Assembly: GCF_008370495.1 (NCBI RefSeq)
Contig: NZ_VTUX01000009.1
Location: 62,376-126,375, forward strand
Direction: 5' to 3'
Length of the DNA: 64,000 nucleotides
DNA from: Pseudohalioglobus sediminis
Lineage (GTDB): Bacteria; Pseudomonadota; Gammaproteobacteria; Pseudomonadales; Halieaceae
The notes beneath the pieces are model-generated. The model did no database searches and was not told where the DNA came from. It worked only from the letters and a program-made list of their open reading frames with translations. Each line of letters begins with the position of its first letter. Positions within the stretch are counted from its first letter, which is position 1. This document shows positions 17,597-26,760 of the stretch, in pieces. The translations under genes were made by a program, and so were the position numbers.

Positions 17597-18598
17597 ATGG
17601 ACACCGGTACGATCCCATTGATACGTGGCAGCCAGCTGTCACCCTTCATCAACTACCTTCATGATTGCGGGATTGGCGCAGACAAGTTGCTGAGAGTATG
17701 CCGTTGCCCCCTCAGGGAAGACTTTGACAATCCCGACCTGATCATACCCACGAATAGACTTTGGCAGTTCATTGAGGAAGCCGCTCGTGTACTGCGCGAT
17801 AAAGATCTCGGATGGAAAGTAGCAATGCGGTACGGCGTTTACGGCGGCGGCCACTTCGGCTACCAACTGGAAAACCAGCCGTCCCTGAGAGAGGCTATTC
17901 GCTGCTACAGCAGCACGATTTCCGAACACGCCAGTGTCAGTCACGGACAACTCGAAGCCATCGGAGGTAACGTCTGGTTTTACCGAGCGACCCTGCCCAG
18001 GAAGGGGTCTGCGTACTTCCAGGTCGAACAGTACGCCCTGGGGACCCTGGTTCACATTGTGAAGCGCTACCTTGGGCGCCAGTGGCGCCCAAAACGCATC
18101 GCCATTACAACGAGGCCATCGCGGGCAGAACGGCTCGCCATTGCAGCTTCCTGTGACGAACTGATCACCGGTGCAGCAAGAGCGGCCATAGAAGTTCCGG
18201 TGGCGGGCCTCGATGCAACGCCAGGTGCCTTACCCGCCTCGATAAAGGAGCCTGGCATTCCCGCTAAACCTTTCCCTGACGAGGTCCCGCACATCCTTAC
18301 GCAGATGTTGATGTATTACATTGGCGACTATCCCATTACCCTCAACGTGGTGAGCGATATACTTGAAATGCACCCGCGCACCCTGAATCGCCGGCTTGAG
18401 ACCTACGGTTTGAGTTTCCGAGATGTCAGAAAGCAGGTCTTGATAGAACGGGCCAAATGGGAAATCAACAGAGCAACATTCTCGATAGAGGAAATTTCAC
18501 GGCTACTCGGGTATTCGCACCAGAGTTCTTTTTCTCGCGCCTTCGCCGCAATCGTCGGGGTCCCGCCAAGAGAGTTCGCGGCACATGCTACGGATTGA
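17597..18598 (+). CDS. AraC family transcriptional regulator
   Basis: 333 residues from the ATG at 17597; an earlier TTG at 17558 would add 13 residues. The N-terminal 180 residues resemble the arabinose-binding-like (OruR/ArgR-type) sensor domain of this AraC subgroup. The C-terminal 90 residues hold the two HTH motifs (LEMHPRTLNRRLETYGLSF and IEEISRLLGYSHQSSFSRAF). It is divergent from amidohydrolase 1 and its remnant, and the likely activator of the surrounding hydrolase/porin cluster. Confidence 0.88.
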   Translation: MDTGTIPLIRGSQLSPFINYLHDCGIGADKLLRVCRCPLREDFDNPDLIIPTNRLWQFIEEAARVLRDKDLGWKVAMRYGVYGGGHFGYQLENQPSLREAIRCYSSTISEHASVSHGQLEAIGGNVWFYRATLPRKGSAYFQVEQYALGTLVHIVKRYLGRQWRPKRIAITTRPSRAERLAIAASCDELITGAARAAIEVPVAGLDATPGALPASIKEPGIPAKPFPDEVPHILTQMLMYYIGDYPITLNVVSDILEMHPRTLNRRLETYGLSFRDVRKQVLIERAKWEINRATFSIEEISRLLGYSHQSSFSRAFAAIVGVPPREFAAHATD

Positions 18599-18723
18599 CT
18601 ATCGATCGAGATGTTGAACAGACCCTGCAGTGGATAGCCAGGGACTGGAGGCGGGGAAAACGCAACTATCCAGCGCACGACAAAGCAATTCACGTGGGTC
18701 TGGACCCTAAATAATGGTGTATT

Positions 18724-20013
18724 TCAGAGGGTCAGGCGGATACGCAAACCAGTGACCCAGACGCTGTCGTCTTCTTCGTTCAGGGCCGGGTCCTTGAGTA
18801 ACTGGATGTTGGGAGTAATCGCCAGGTTCTCCGCCAGTTGCAGGCGGTAGAAAAATTCGCCAGTCGTCTGGGCCTCCAACTCGTCCTGGGGCGGTTCTCC
18901 CCAGTTCACCGCCAGGCCCAGCAGATCGGCGTTACGACGAAACTTGCGCATAAAACCCAGAGTGTAGGATTTCTCCATTAAGGATGCGTCGCCGTCGGCC
19001 CATCCGGCCCGGGCAAAATACATCCAGCGCTGGTCACCACTGGTCCAATTGGCGCCGACTGTAAAGCCGCTGGCGGAATCCAGCCCGGCTTCCTCCCGCT
19101 CGTCCACGTGCCATACGCCCAGGTGAATGTTGGTGGTGTAACGTTCACCGCGGCCAGGTGACCAGCCCACCTCACCCCATTTGAAGAACTCGGAACCGTC
19201 GCGGAGCCATTGATAATTGGTGAGAGTGCCGTTGGCATCGTTAATGGATCCCTTGACGTACCAATTGTCTCCTAACCAAGTACCGCCCCCGAGACCCCAG
19301 GAGACGTCCGGGAACGCGACCGCCGGGTTCAGCAGGGTGGACAGGTTGGAGAATGAGGTCCAGGGATTGGCGTAGCCGAGTACGGCCAGGTAGTCCATGG
19401 GATCGAAACGGCCTGCGATAATACCACCGGAGCCATTGCCCAGACCCTGTTGCCAGTTAAAATCGATTACTTGCCAACCGATATCGTTGAACAGCACACC
19501 GGTCTGTCCGATGTATCCAGCCTCACCCCCCAGATTGGCAATGGTGATGTCAGAGCCGATCTTGTGGCGGTTATCCAGCTTGAATACCAGGCGTCCGGCA
19601 TTCCTGTCCTGGCGATTAAAAGGTGTCCACTCCCCGTAGGCGCGCAAAATGCCCGAGGCGGCCCAGTTTTCGTCGGTCAGGGAGTCACTGAGGTGCTGAT
19701 ACCAGGCGGTGTAGTCAATACCGAAGCGTAAGCCGTGCCTGTCGTCAATCCGCGACTTGAAGTCATACCAGCCCTCCATCGAATCGTCGATTTCCGGGAA
19801 GCGCAGCAGGGGTTCGGTGCGAATATCCTCCTCTACCAGCAAGCGAGTCGGTGTATTCGGCGAACCGAGGTTTGCGCCACGGCCTTCGTAACCCACCTTG
19901 GTGAGCTGTCTTTCGGCAGGCTCCTCATTCTGCGCAAATACCTGGCTCTTTGACATTGCAAGGAGCACCAGCCCGGTAAGAGCTAGTCGCTGGTGTTTAA
20001 CGGCGTAGTCCAT
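18724..20013 (-). CDS. OprB-like carbohydrate porin family protein
   Basis: 429 residues from the ATG at 20011-20013, chosen because a signal peptide (hydrophobic LALTGLVLLAM, cut after VFA) begins there. The mature protein shows OprB-family features: WYDFKSRIDDRHGLRFGIDYTA near the start, DPMDYLAVLGYANPWTSF in the middle and a C-terminal strand ending in an aromatic-poor GLRIRLTL. It would form a 16-18-strand outer-membrane channel. In this cluster the substrate may be the amide or dipeptide compound rather than a sugar; that is inference. Confidence 0.8.
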   Translation of the reverse strand: MDYAVKHQRLALTGLVLLAMSKSQVFAQNEEPAERQLTKVGYEGRGANLGSPNTPTRLLVEEDIRTEPLLRFPEIDDSMEGWYDFKSRIDDRHGLRFGIDYTAWYQHLSDSLTDENWAASGILRAYGEWTPFNRQDRNAGRLVFKLDNRHKIGSDITIANLGGEAGYIGQTGVLFNDIGWQVIDFNWQQGLGNGSGGIIAGRFDPMDYLAVLGYANPWTSFSNLSTLLNPAVAFPDVSWGLGGGTWLGDNWYVKGSINDANGTLTNYQWLRDGSEFFKWGEVGWSPGRGERYTTNIHLGVWHVDEREEAGLDSASGFTVGANWTSGDQRWMYFARAGWADGDASLMEKSYTLGFMRKFRRNADLLGLAVNWGEPPQDELEAQTTGEFFYRLQLAENLAITPNIQLLKDPALNEEDDSVWVTGLRIRLTL

Positions 20014-20163
20014 CTTCAGGTCCCTGGGACTGGTGAAAAGATTTAGCATATCAGGACAATTCACGCACCCGCGCAATCAGCGCGACCCAGAATTGCTGGC
20101 GGCCATAGTAAAATGCCGTTACCAGCATAGACAACGTATTTACTGGAAGAGGCGCAGAGCGCA

Positions 20164-21381
20164 GTGAAGGACACTATCTACATATCGTTTTTATTCCGGC
20201 CCACGTTGCTGGTGTTTTTTGTACTGATTGGTATTTCAGGGGCTGCACGCGCGGATACCTGGCAACCCGTAACATCGCCGGAACAGTTGCAGCAGATCAT
20301 GTCAGACACCCGGATGAGTGCGACACTCAAAGAAGGAATTACGGCGACCGGCCAATACAATGCGGATGGAACCGGCACCGTCAGTGCATGGGGTGAGACG
20401 TTCCAGCGCCGTTGGCACATCAACGCCGACAACACGCTCTGCATTGACTACGGCAAGCGGCAAGACTGCTTGAAAGTGGAACAACACACGACACGCGACG
20501 GATTGTATCGCGCCACTAACCTCGCCACTGGAGCAAGCCAGGAATTTTCTGTGCAGCGGCAGGGGGAGCCCCTGGTGCTGACGTCCCCAGCTGCACGCCA
20601 GGGCAGCGCCGCAGCACCCTCGGCAGACGAGCTGGCGAAATCCCTGGCCAACCCCAACACACCGTTGGCGACGCTCAACTTTAAACTTCAGTATCGAACC
20701 TTTGACGGCGACCTGCCCGGTGCCAGCGATGAAAGCGGTACCAGCCTGTTGTTCCAGCCGGCTTTTCCCTTCCCGCTGGATAACGGTGACACGGTATTCT
20801 TCCGCCCTGCATTCCCTATCCAGTTCGACCAGTCAATTTTTGAGGGGGAAGCAGGATTCGATTCCGTCAGCGGCCTGGGAGACATCGCCTTCGACCTGGC
20901 TTACGGCCGCACCAACAAGGAAACCGGCCTGGTCTGGGCAGCGGGTATGATCGCCTCCTTACCTACGGCCACCGAGGACGAGCTGGGTTTTGATCGCTGG
21001 ACTGCCGGCCCGGAACTCCTCGTCGCGAAGCTCTCGGCCAACGCCGTGCTGGGAGCCCTGACTACTTACCAGACCGACTTCGCAGGTTCCGGAGACCTGG
21101 ACGTGAGCACATTCACCGTGAATGCCATCGCCATTTTTCTCCCGGGCGGCGGCTGGAACGTCGGTACCGTGCCCATCATGACCTATGACGAAGAAAACAG
21201 TCAGTGGACCGTGCCCGTAAACCTGCAGGTAGGCAAGACCGTCATCCTGGGCGGCAGGCCGTGGAAATTCGGAGTCGAAGTCAATTACTACGTCGAGCAG
21301 GCGGATGCTTTTGGCCCGGAGTGGATGGTCGGCTTCAACTTCGGCCCGGTGGTTGACAACATTTTCGCCGGCTGGTTCTAG
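20164..21381 (+). CDS. Putative outer-membrane beta-barrel protein with N-terminal periplasmic domain
   Basis: 405 residues from a GTG start that directly precedes a signal peptide (LLVFFVLIGISGAARA). Residues 31-125 form a small domain (GITATGQYNADGTGTVSAWG...LCIDYGKRQDCLKVE) that I do not recognise confidently. Residues 160-405 alternate like beta-strands and end in a terminal aromatic (DNIFAGWF), typical of a BAM substrate. It resembles MetA-type or transporter-like barrels without a named family. Divergent from the OprB-like gene, so probably co-regulated with it. Confidence 0.6.
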   Translation: MKDTIYISFLFRPTLLVFFVLIGISGAARADTWQPVTSPEQLQQIMSDTRMSATLKEGITATGQYNADGTGTVSAWGETFQRRWHINADNTLCIDYGKRQDCLKVEQHTTRDGLYRATNLATGASQEFSVQRQGEPLVLTSPAARQGSAAAPSADELAKSLANPNTPLATLNFKLQYRTFDGDLPGASDESGTSLLFQPAFPFPLDNGDTVFFRPAFPIQFDQSIFEGEAGFDSVSGLGDIAFDLAYGRTNKETGLVWAAGMIASLPTATEDELGFDRWTAGPELLVAKLSANAVLGALTTYQTDFAGSGDLDVSTFTVNAIAIFLPGGGWNVGTVPIMTYDEENSQWTVPVNLQVGKTVILGGRPWKFGVEVNYYVEQADAFGPEWMVGFNFGPVVDNIFAGWF

Positions 21382-21486
21382 TGTGCTGCCTGTTTAGTAC
21401 GCGGGGGGGCCAGCTCAGCCGCCACCTCCTCGCGCATCACAAATTTATGATTCGAGGCCCTTTTAACGGCGCCCGGATGTATGCAA

Positions 21487-22917
21487 CTACAGGGTATTCT
21501 TGTAGATCGTGCCGTCTTTCATGATAACCCGTATAGGCTCAACTTCCGGCCCACGGGGCGGCGCATCCAACCACTGGTGATGACCGCCAATCGCGGTGAT
21601 GTCTTCCAGTGGGTTGCCGTCCACGATCAGGATATCGGCATAGGCCCCTTCCTCGATCACGCCCAGCTTGCCAGGGTAAGGGTTATTCTCCCCGGTCAGG
21701 GCGGCCAGTTCCCCGCCCGTTGAAGTCAGGGCTTTCAGAGCTTCAAAATTGCCGATGCCCTGGGCGAAGAACCACTTTTCATGGTCGATATGGGCGCGCA
21801 TTCTGGAGCCGGTGGTGAAAACGATATCGGTGTTGAATACCGTCTTGGGCTTGACCTTCTTGAGCACGTTGAACAGGTTCTTACTGCTCTCCATAAACGT
21901 CAGCACCTTAGGGTACTGGGGCCCGTTGGGGTTACCGTAAACGGGGTGCTTGAGCAGGTCCCTGTTCATCGCTGCAGTATTGGGGGAAATAAATGCGCCT
22001 TTAGCTTTTAGGTTTTTTGCGGTCTTTTCGCTGATGAACTGGGCATGGTCGAATACCTTGATGCCGAGATCCAGGCCGCGCTGGATGTGCTTGTCGCGGT
22101 ATACATGAGCCGAAACATAGGTATCCCACTGCTCCGCGGCCTCGACAGCGGCGCGCACTTCATCGGGGGTGAACTGGATGGAGTGTAGTGGATCCTTTTC
22201 TGACGATACGCCGCCGCCGATCATCATTTTCAGGTAGTCGGCTCCACCGGCAAAATTGAGTCTGGAGGCCTCCAGTACTTCCGGCCTGCCATCCGCCACG
22301 CGAGTAATGCCGAGATTAATGGTACTGGCCTTGTCCCGGTCAAACTGTCCCACTGCGGACGATTCATGGCGAAAATCCCCGTGCCCTGAAGTCTGGGACA
22401 GGCAGCCACCACTCAGGTACAGACGCGGACCCGCAATCAGGCCCTTGTCGATCACCTTGCGCATACCGTGGTGCATGCCACACATATCGCGGGCGGTGGT
22501 GAAGCCGTTCTTCAACCACTCCTGAGCAGCGTAGACCGCATAAGCGCCGATCTCTTCCCAGGTCTTGCTTTCCAGCCCGGCCGGTCCGCCGTCCACCATC
22601 ATGTTGAAATGCACATGGCTATCGATCAGCCCCGGCATCAAGGTGCGACCACCGCCATCGATCACAGTAGCGCCGGCGGCGGAGATACTCGAGTCGGACA
22701 CGCTCTTTATCAGGTTGCCCTCCACCAGGACATTCTGGTCTCGGTAGAGTTTGTTATGCGTGCCGTTAAACACGTTCACATTGGTAAACAGGGTCTGGGG
22801 AAGCGCTGCCTCGCCCTCCGCTGCCATGCCAAGGGAGGCCGAAAGACCGCCGCTGATCGCCAGGGTGGCCAGCAGCAAATTTCTAACAAAAGATCTTCTT
22901 CGCATATTAGAGTTCAC
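21487..22917 (-). CDS. Secreted amidohydrolase (COG1228-type, peptidase-like) 2
   Basis: 476 residues. The signal region MRRRSFVRNLLLATLAISGG has consecutive arginines before Ser-Phe and could be a Tat signal, although the motif is not perfect. The sandwich start TLFTNVNVFNGTHNK, the metal motif HVH at 101/103, then LKMMIGGGVSSEKDPLH, VSAHVYRD, VFDHAQFIS and FNTDIVFT mark an intact active site. The end has GAYADILIVDGNPLEDI. It parallels the gene at 15940 and has a short insertion near its C-terminus (WLDAPPRGPEVEP) that the remnant at 17350 shares in part. Confidence 0.85.
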   Translation of the reverse strand: MNSNMRRRSFVRNLLLATLAISGGLSASLGMAAEGEAALPQTLFTNVNVFNGTHNKLYRDQNVLVEGNLIKSVSDSSISAAGATVIDGGGRTLMPGLIDSHVHFNMMVDGGPAGLESKTWEEIGAYAVYAAQEWLKNGFTTARDMCGMHHGMRKVIDKGLIAGPRLYLSGGCLSQTSGHGDFRHESSAVGQFDRDKASTINLGITRVADGRPEVLEASRLNFAGGADYLKMMIGGGVSSEKDPLHSIQFTPDEVRAAVEAAEQWDTYVSAHVYRDKHIQRGLDLGIKVFDHAQFISEKTAKNLKAKGAFISPNTAAMNRDLLKHPVYGNPNGPQYPKVLTFMESSKNLFNVLKKVKPKTVFNTDIVFTTGSRMRAHIDHEKWFFAQGIGNFEALKALTSTGGELAALTGENNPYPGKLGVIEEGAYADILIVDGNPLEDITAIGGHHQWLDAPPRGPEVEPIRVIMKDGTIYKNTL

Positions 22918-22994
22918 TCCGATTGATATCCATGAATTGCCAACCTATCCCCGCCAGTGCTGGGATGACATGTACGGGCGGAGATAACGAATAA

Positions 22995-24248
22995 TTACTC
23001 CCAGTTTGCCTTGTAAACACGCAGCAGGTTTTCGCCAAGAAAACCGCGAATTTCCGCTTCGGTCCAGCCATAGGTGTCTTCCAGCTCGCGCACTACACCC
23101 CATACCTCACCGGGCTTACCCATATGCGATGGAGTGGCGTAGCCCATCTCGACGGGGAAGTTCTTCGGGTTGCGCAAAATCCACAACAGGGTATCGGCGT
23201 AGTTGTAGACATAGTCAGAACCGTGACACAGGGCCTCTGGCCCCACCAGGTTGCGGATGTACTGCACGTGCTTGGCGATATCGTAGGGACGCGCCAGTCC
23301 CTGGGGATTGAGGAAGCCGCCGATGAAATTCACACAGATCACCCCCCCGGTAGCAGCTACGGCCTTGACTGCCTGGTCGGACACGTTGCGGTCGATCGGC
23401 TGATAGGTCATCAGGTTGGAGTGGGACAATATCATCGGTTTGCGGGTCATGGCCGCTGCTTCGATGCAGGTCTGGTTACTGGAGTGGGAGCAGTCCACCA
23501 CAATGCCCAGTTTGTTCGCCTCCTTGACCACCGCTTCGCCCGGCCCGTGCACCCCCTGATCGGTACCATCGCTGTTGGAAACGCCGCCGTCCGCGTAGGG
23601 GGTATCAATGTTATAGGTGAAGTTCAGCTGCCGCAGGCCAAGCTTATGGTACTCGCGCAGGTTGGCGATGGCCTCTTCCTCGTTGCCCTCGGCCCCCAGC
23701 GGCATCATGCTCTGGAAGTTATGCATCACCGCCAACTTGCCGCTCTTGCGCGCCTTTTCGATGTCATCAAGGCCGAAAACCTGTACATACCGGTCGTCCC
23801 GCTCTTTCCAGTACTGGTTGACCCCGGCCATGCGTTCTTTAACCACCTCAGGAGTGTCCTCCGGCGGCCCGTTGGTGATGGTGGCGGAAATAAAGTTGAA
23901 CTTGTTGTCGATGGAGTGCTGGATCGCGGTCTCGTACAACTCGGCCGAAAACCCGGCTGGGAAACCCGGGGCGCCGACGAACAGGCTGTCCATAACAATG
24001 GCCTTGCGGTAGCGCTTCTGCAGCTCCGCATCTTTGGCCCGCTCCGCCTCACTGCGCGGCTCCGCCACCTCCACCAGGTAGTCGATATAGGCGGGGAATT
24101 CCTTCTCCTCCGTGGGGCGAGGCTTCATCTCAAAATCGGTGCGCGAGGCACCCGGTGAAGCCAGCATTTCGTCCACCATATGCTCTTCAGCCACTGTAAT
24201 AACGCTGAACAAGAGAGTTGAAGCCAGTGCCATCGAATTCATCTTCAT
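22995..24248 (-). CDS. Secreted membrane-dipeptidase (M19/COG2355) family protein
   Basis: 417 residues from the ATG at 24246-24248, which has a strong AAGGAGAAAAG ribosome site; an upstream extension lacks one. Signal peptide 1-21. The M19 barrel is recognisable by GLRQLNFTYNIDTPYADGG, VVDCSHSSNQTC, PMILSHSNLMTY and ATGGVICVNFIGGFL. The usual N-terminal HxD zinc motif is replaced by MDSLFVG, and the bridging Glu position by a Met-His-Asn-Phe-Gln context. The metal centre is therefore atypical, as in the GFQ-type subgroup of the family. Same cluster and strand as amidohydrolase 2 (77 bp upstream of it). Confidence 0.8.
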   Translation of the reverse strand: MKMNSMALASTLLFSVITVAEEHMVDEMLASPGASRTDFEMKPRPTEEKEFPAYIDYLVEVAEPRSEAERAKDAELQKRYRKAIVMDSLFVGAPGFPAGFSAELYETAIQHSIDNKFNFISATITNGPPEDTPEVVKERMAGVNQYWKERDDRYVQVFGLDDIEKARKSGKLAVMHNFQSMMPLGAEGNEEEAIANLREYHKLGLRQLNFTYNIDTPYADGGVSNSDGTDQGVHGPGEAVVKEANKLGIVVDCSHSSNQTCIEAAAMTRKPMILSHSNLMTYQPIDRNVSDQAVKAVAATGGVICVNFIGGFLNPQGLARPYDIAKHVQYIRNLVGPEALCHGSDYVYNYADTLLWILRNPKNFPVEMGYATPSHMGKPGEVWGVVRELEDTYGWTEAEIRGFLGENLLRVYKANWE

Positions 24249-24566
24249 CTCTTTTCTCCTTTCTAGTGAGGGGCGACAATACTGCACATCGATGCGCTGA
24301 AGGATACACAGGCTTGCGCAACATCGACTTATCAGTTCTGGACATTTTTAAGCTGCCAGGGCTATGAAAAGCATCAAGCCGATCAATGTCTCTGGTTTAA
24401 TGCAGCGGTCATTAAATGCAAAGCGAGTCGTCAGAGGACGGGAGACATCCTATTTTGCGCAGGCAACAGTGTCGCTTCGGTGATTTCGCAATGGCGGCAA
24501 TTCCGTCAGTGAAAAAGTCACGCTACTACTCATAACCCGGCTCTAAGAACCAGGACTCAGATCTCC
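24249..24566. promoter_or_regulatory. Divergent control region of dipeptidase and porin-fusion genes
   Basis: 318 bp without a gene. It is more AT-rich than its neighbours and carries a small palindrome TTTAATG-N7-CATTAAA at 24396-24416 that could be an operator. No convincing sigma-70 boxes were assigned. Confidence 0.35.
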
Positions 24567-26246
24567 ATGAAGATTCAGATCACACTCACTGCCCTGCTTA
24601 TCGGGCTACTACTTCCCGCCTTGGGTTTCGCCCAACCCGCAAGTGACAGGTCCGATGAAAGACCAGTGCAAAGCTACGAATCCATTCTGTTGCGCAACGT
24701 GACCCTGATCGACCCGGACGCTGTTGGGCAGACCGTGCAGGTGAATGTCCTGATCCGGGACAACAAGCTGGAACTGGTCTCCGAGGACCTGATTGCCCTG
24801 GATGAGGCGGAAGTCACCCTGGATGCCCGCGGCGGCGTCGTGCTGGGCAAGATGACGCTGGGAGAGCCCGCCAGTTTCATGGTCATGGATGGCAACCCAC
24901 AGCAGGACATCGACATCCTGCTCGATACCAAGGCTCACAATCTGTTCGCCATCAGGCGCGGCGAAATAGTGCGGAACCGTTTGGAAATGATTACCGAGGA
25001 GACCCCGGAGGAACGCAAGCGTAGCCAGACCGGCTGGCTGGCCTATTCTCCACCGCCGCTGGCGGTGCCACTCGACTACAACGACCCCAGCAAATTCAAC
25101 CGCTTCGATACCAAGGCCGCATCCGGCATCTTCGCAGCAGCGGTGGTACTGGATCGCATGTACTGGGTGGACCAGGACGGGGACAGCTTCAGCCAGGTCG
25201 GGGACCTGGAAGCCTTCGACGGCGGCGAGATTCGCGGTTTGCGTGCAGGCGGGGTCGGCACCATCAATTTTGATAAACCCTGGGTATGGACTGTGTTCGG
25301 TGCCACTCACGCCTTTGACAAAGGCTTCGACGTACGCGAAACCGACGAATTCACTTTCTTCGACGTGCGCCTGGACATCCCGGTGTGGGAGAAAGCGAGT
25401 TTTTCTATAGGCAAGCAGAAAGAACCGATTTCCATGGAAAGGATTATGTCCATGGCTTACCTTCCCCAACAGGAACGCTCAGCCGCGGCAGACGCACTAC
25501 TTCCCTCCCGCAATGTGGGCCTGGTCATGTCCGGCTCGATACTCAACGATCGCGTTGTGCTGGCGGGCGGTGCTTTCAATAGCTGGCTGGACAAGGACCA
25601 ACCAGATTCTTTCAGCGACAATACGACCAACTACGCCGGGCGTGCCACCTGGGTGCCCTTTGAGGACGAAAGCCAGAGCACGCTGCTGCACCTGGGGATG
25701 GCCTATCGCTACTCCGATGGCAAACAGGGCGCCATCGTTACCACCGAACCCGAGTTCAACCAGTCACCCGATTTTGTCAGCAGTGAATTCTTCGATGTCG
25801 ACAGGATAGACACCTACCAGGCCGAGGCATCGCTGCGCTCCGGTCCCTTCTGGCTGCATGGTGAATGGATACGCGCGGATACCGAGTCCCCTTCCATGCT
25901 GGACCCCACAGCCGAGGGCTATCACGTCAGCGCATCCTGGGCACTGACCGGGGAAATGCGCGATTACAACAAACGCGTGGGCGTGTTCAACCGCCTGCCC
26001 ATCGCACGCACGGTGCACCAGAACGGCGTGGGCGCCTGGGAACTGGGTGTCCGCTACAGTGCCCTGGATGCCAACGACGGCCTGCTGGAAGCGGGTGACA
26101 TGGACATCTGGTCAGCCGGCATCAACTGGTGGTTGACGCCCTACTTCAACGTCAACCTGAACTACCGCTATATCACGCTGGACAAGGATGGCCTGGAGGG
26201 AACCAGCCAGGGCATCAATACCCGGGTGGTGCTGATACTTGAGTAA
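24567..26246 (+). CDS. Porin fused to an amidohydrolase-like beta-sandwich domain lacking the catalytic barrel
   Basis: 559 residues with a Sec signal peptide (1-22). Residues 39-90 read as the first half of an amidohydrolase composite sandwich (ILLRNVTLIDPDAV...VTLDARGG). This joins directly to the second half at 93-138 (LGKMTLGEPASFMVMDGNP...NLFAIRRGEIVRN). The whole metal-dependent TIM barrel that should sit between them is absent, with no HxH. From about residue 150 it is an OprO/OprP-like (phosphate-selective type) porin: GWLAYSPPPLAVPLDYND, SIGKQKEPISMERIMSM, LLPSRNVGLVMSG, ending YRYITLDKDG...NTRVVLILE. A periplasmic binding or docking domain on a porin is the likeliest reading. Confidence 0.8.
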   Translation: MKIQITLTALLIGLLLPALGFAQPASDRSDERPVQSYESILLRNVTLIDPDAVGQTVQVNVLIRDNKLELVSEDLIALDEAEVTLDARGGVVLGKMTLGEPASFMVMDGNPQQDIDILLDTKAHNLFAIRRGEIVRNRLEMITEETPEERKRSQTGWLAYSPPPLAVPLDYNDPSKFNRFDTKAASGIFAAAVVLDRMYWVDQDGDSFSQVGDLEAFDGGEIRGLRAGGVGTINFDKPWVWTVFGATHAFDKGFDVRETDEFTFFDVRLDIPVWEKASFSIGKQKEPISMERIMSMAYLPQQERSAAADALLPSRNVGLVMSGSILNDRVVLAGGAFNSWLDKDQPDSFSDNTTNYAGRATWVPFEDESQSTLLHLGMAYRYSDGKQGAIVTTEPEFNQSPDFVSSEFFDVDRIDTYQAEASLRSGPFWLHGEWIRADTESPSMLDPTAEGYHVSASWALTGEMRDYNKRVGVFNRLPIARTVHQNGVGAWELGVRYSALDANDGLLEAGDMDIWSAGINWWLTPYFNVNLNYRYITLDKDGLEGTSQGINTRVVLILE

Positions 26247-26266
26247 GCAAACATGAAGACGAGGGC

Positions 26267-26660
26267 TTAAATCGGGAGCTCAGTGGTCTGCTTTATTTCT
26301 TCCATTACAAAGCTGGCGCTGACGTCGAACAAGTCGGCCCTGATCAGTTGCTGGTACAACTTGTCGTAGCCGGCCATATCCCTCACTACCGCCTTGATCA
26401 GGTAATCCACTTCTCCTCCCATGCGGTTTACCTCCAGTATTCCCGGGATGTCCTGCACCACTGACTCGAAATGGTTGGCCCAGCGCTCGTAACGCCTGCG
26501 CTGGTTCGTCCTGCCCCAGGAAATAGCCCGATCCGCTGCTTGCCAACCAGGTCTACTGTCGACCCTGTAGGCTTTACGAAGCATGAGCCGCGCCCGCTGT
26601 CACAGCACTGCCCTTTTTGCAGCGCAGGCGCAGAAAGTGTTAGCGTAACGACCTGCTGGA
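26267..26660 (-). pseudogene. Degenerate Lrp/AsnC family regulator
   Basis: The last 75 codons (26267-26500) encode a clear Lrp ligand-binding/dimerisation domain: WANHFESVVQDIPGILEVNR, MGGEVDYLIKAVV, YDKLYQQLIRADLFDVSASF, ending TTELPI. Upstream the frame is wrong. Pieces resembling the HTH end (LTLSAPALQK) and the linker (LVGKQRIGLF) occur in another frame around an A-run, with an in-frame TGA. No complete helix-turn-helix can be read, so the gene appears frameshifted and inactive. A truncated RAM-only protein could still be made. Confidence 0.65.
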
Positions 26661-26760
26661 TAGCGTTGATGCTGTCCACCGGTTCCAACCCCCGCTGGTC
26701 GCAAGGGTTGTTGAGCTACCGGGCACGTTGCCACTATCCGTTCTGACAGGAGACCAGGGA

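Noticed and set aside
24567-24986. Amidohydrolase enzyme activity for the porin fusion protein
   Set aside because: The TIM barrel and every metal ligand are missing, so catalysis by this domain is not credible.
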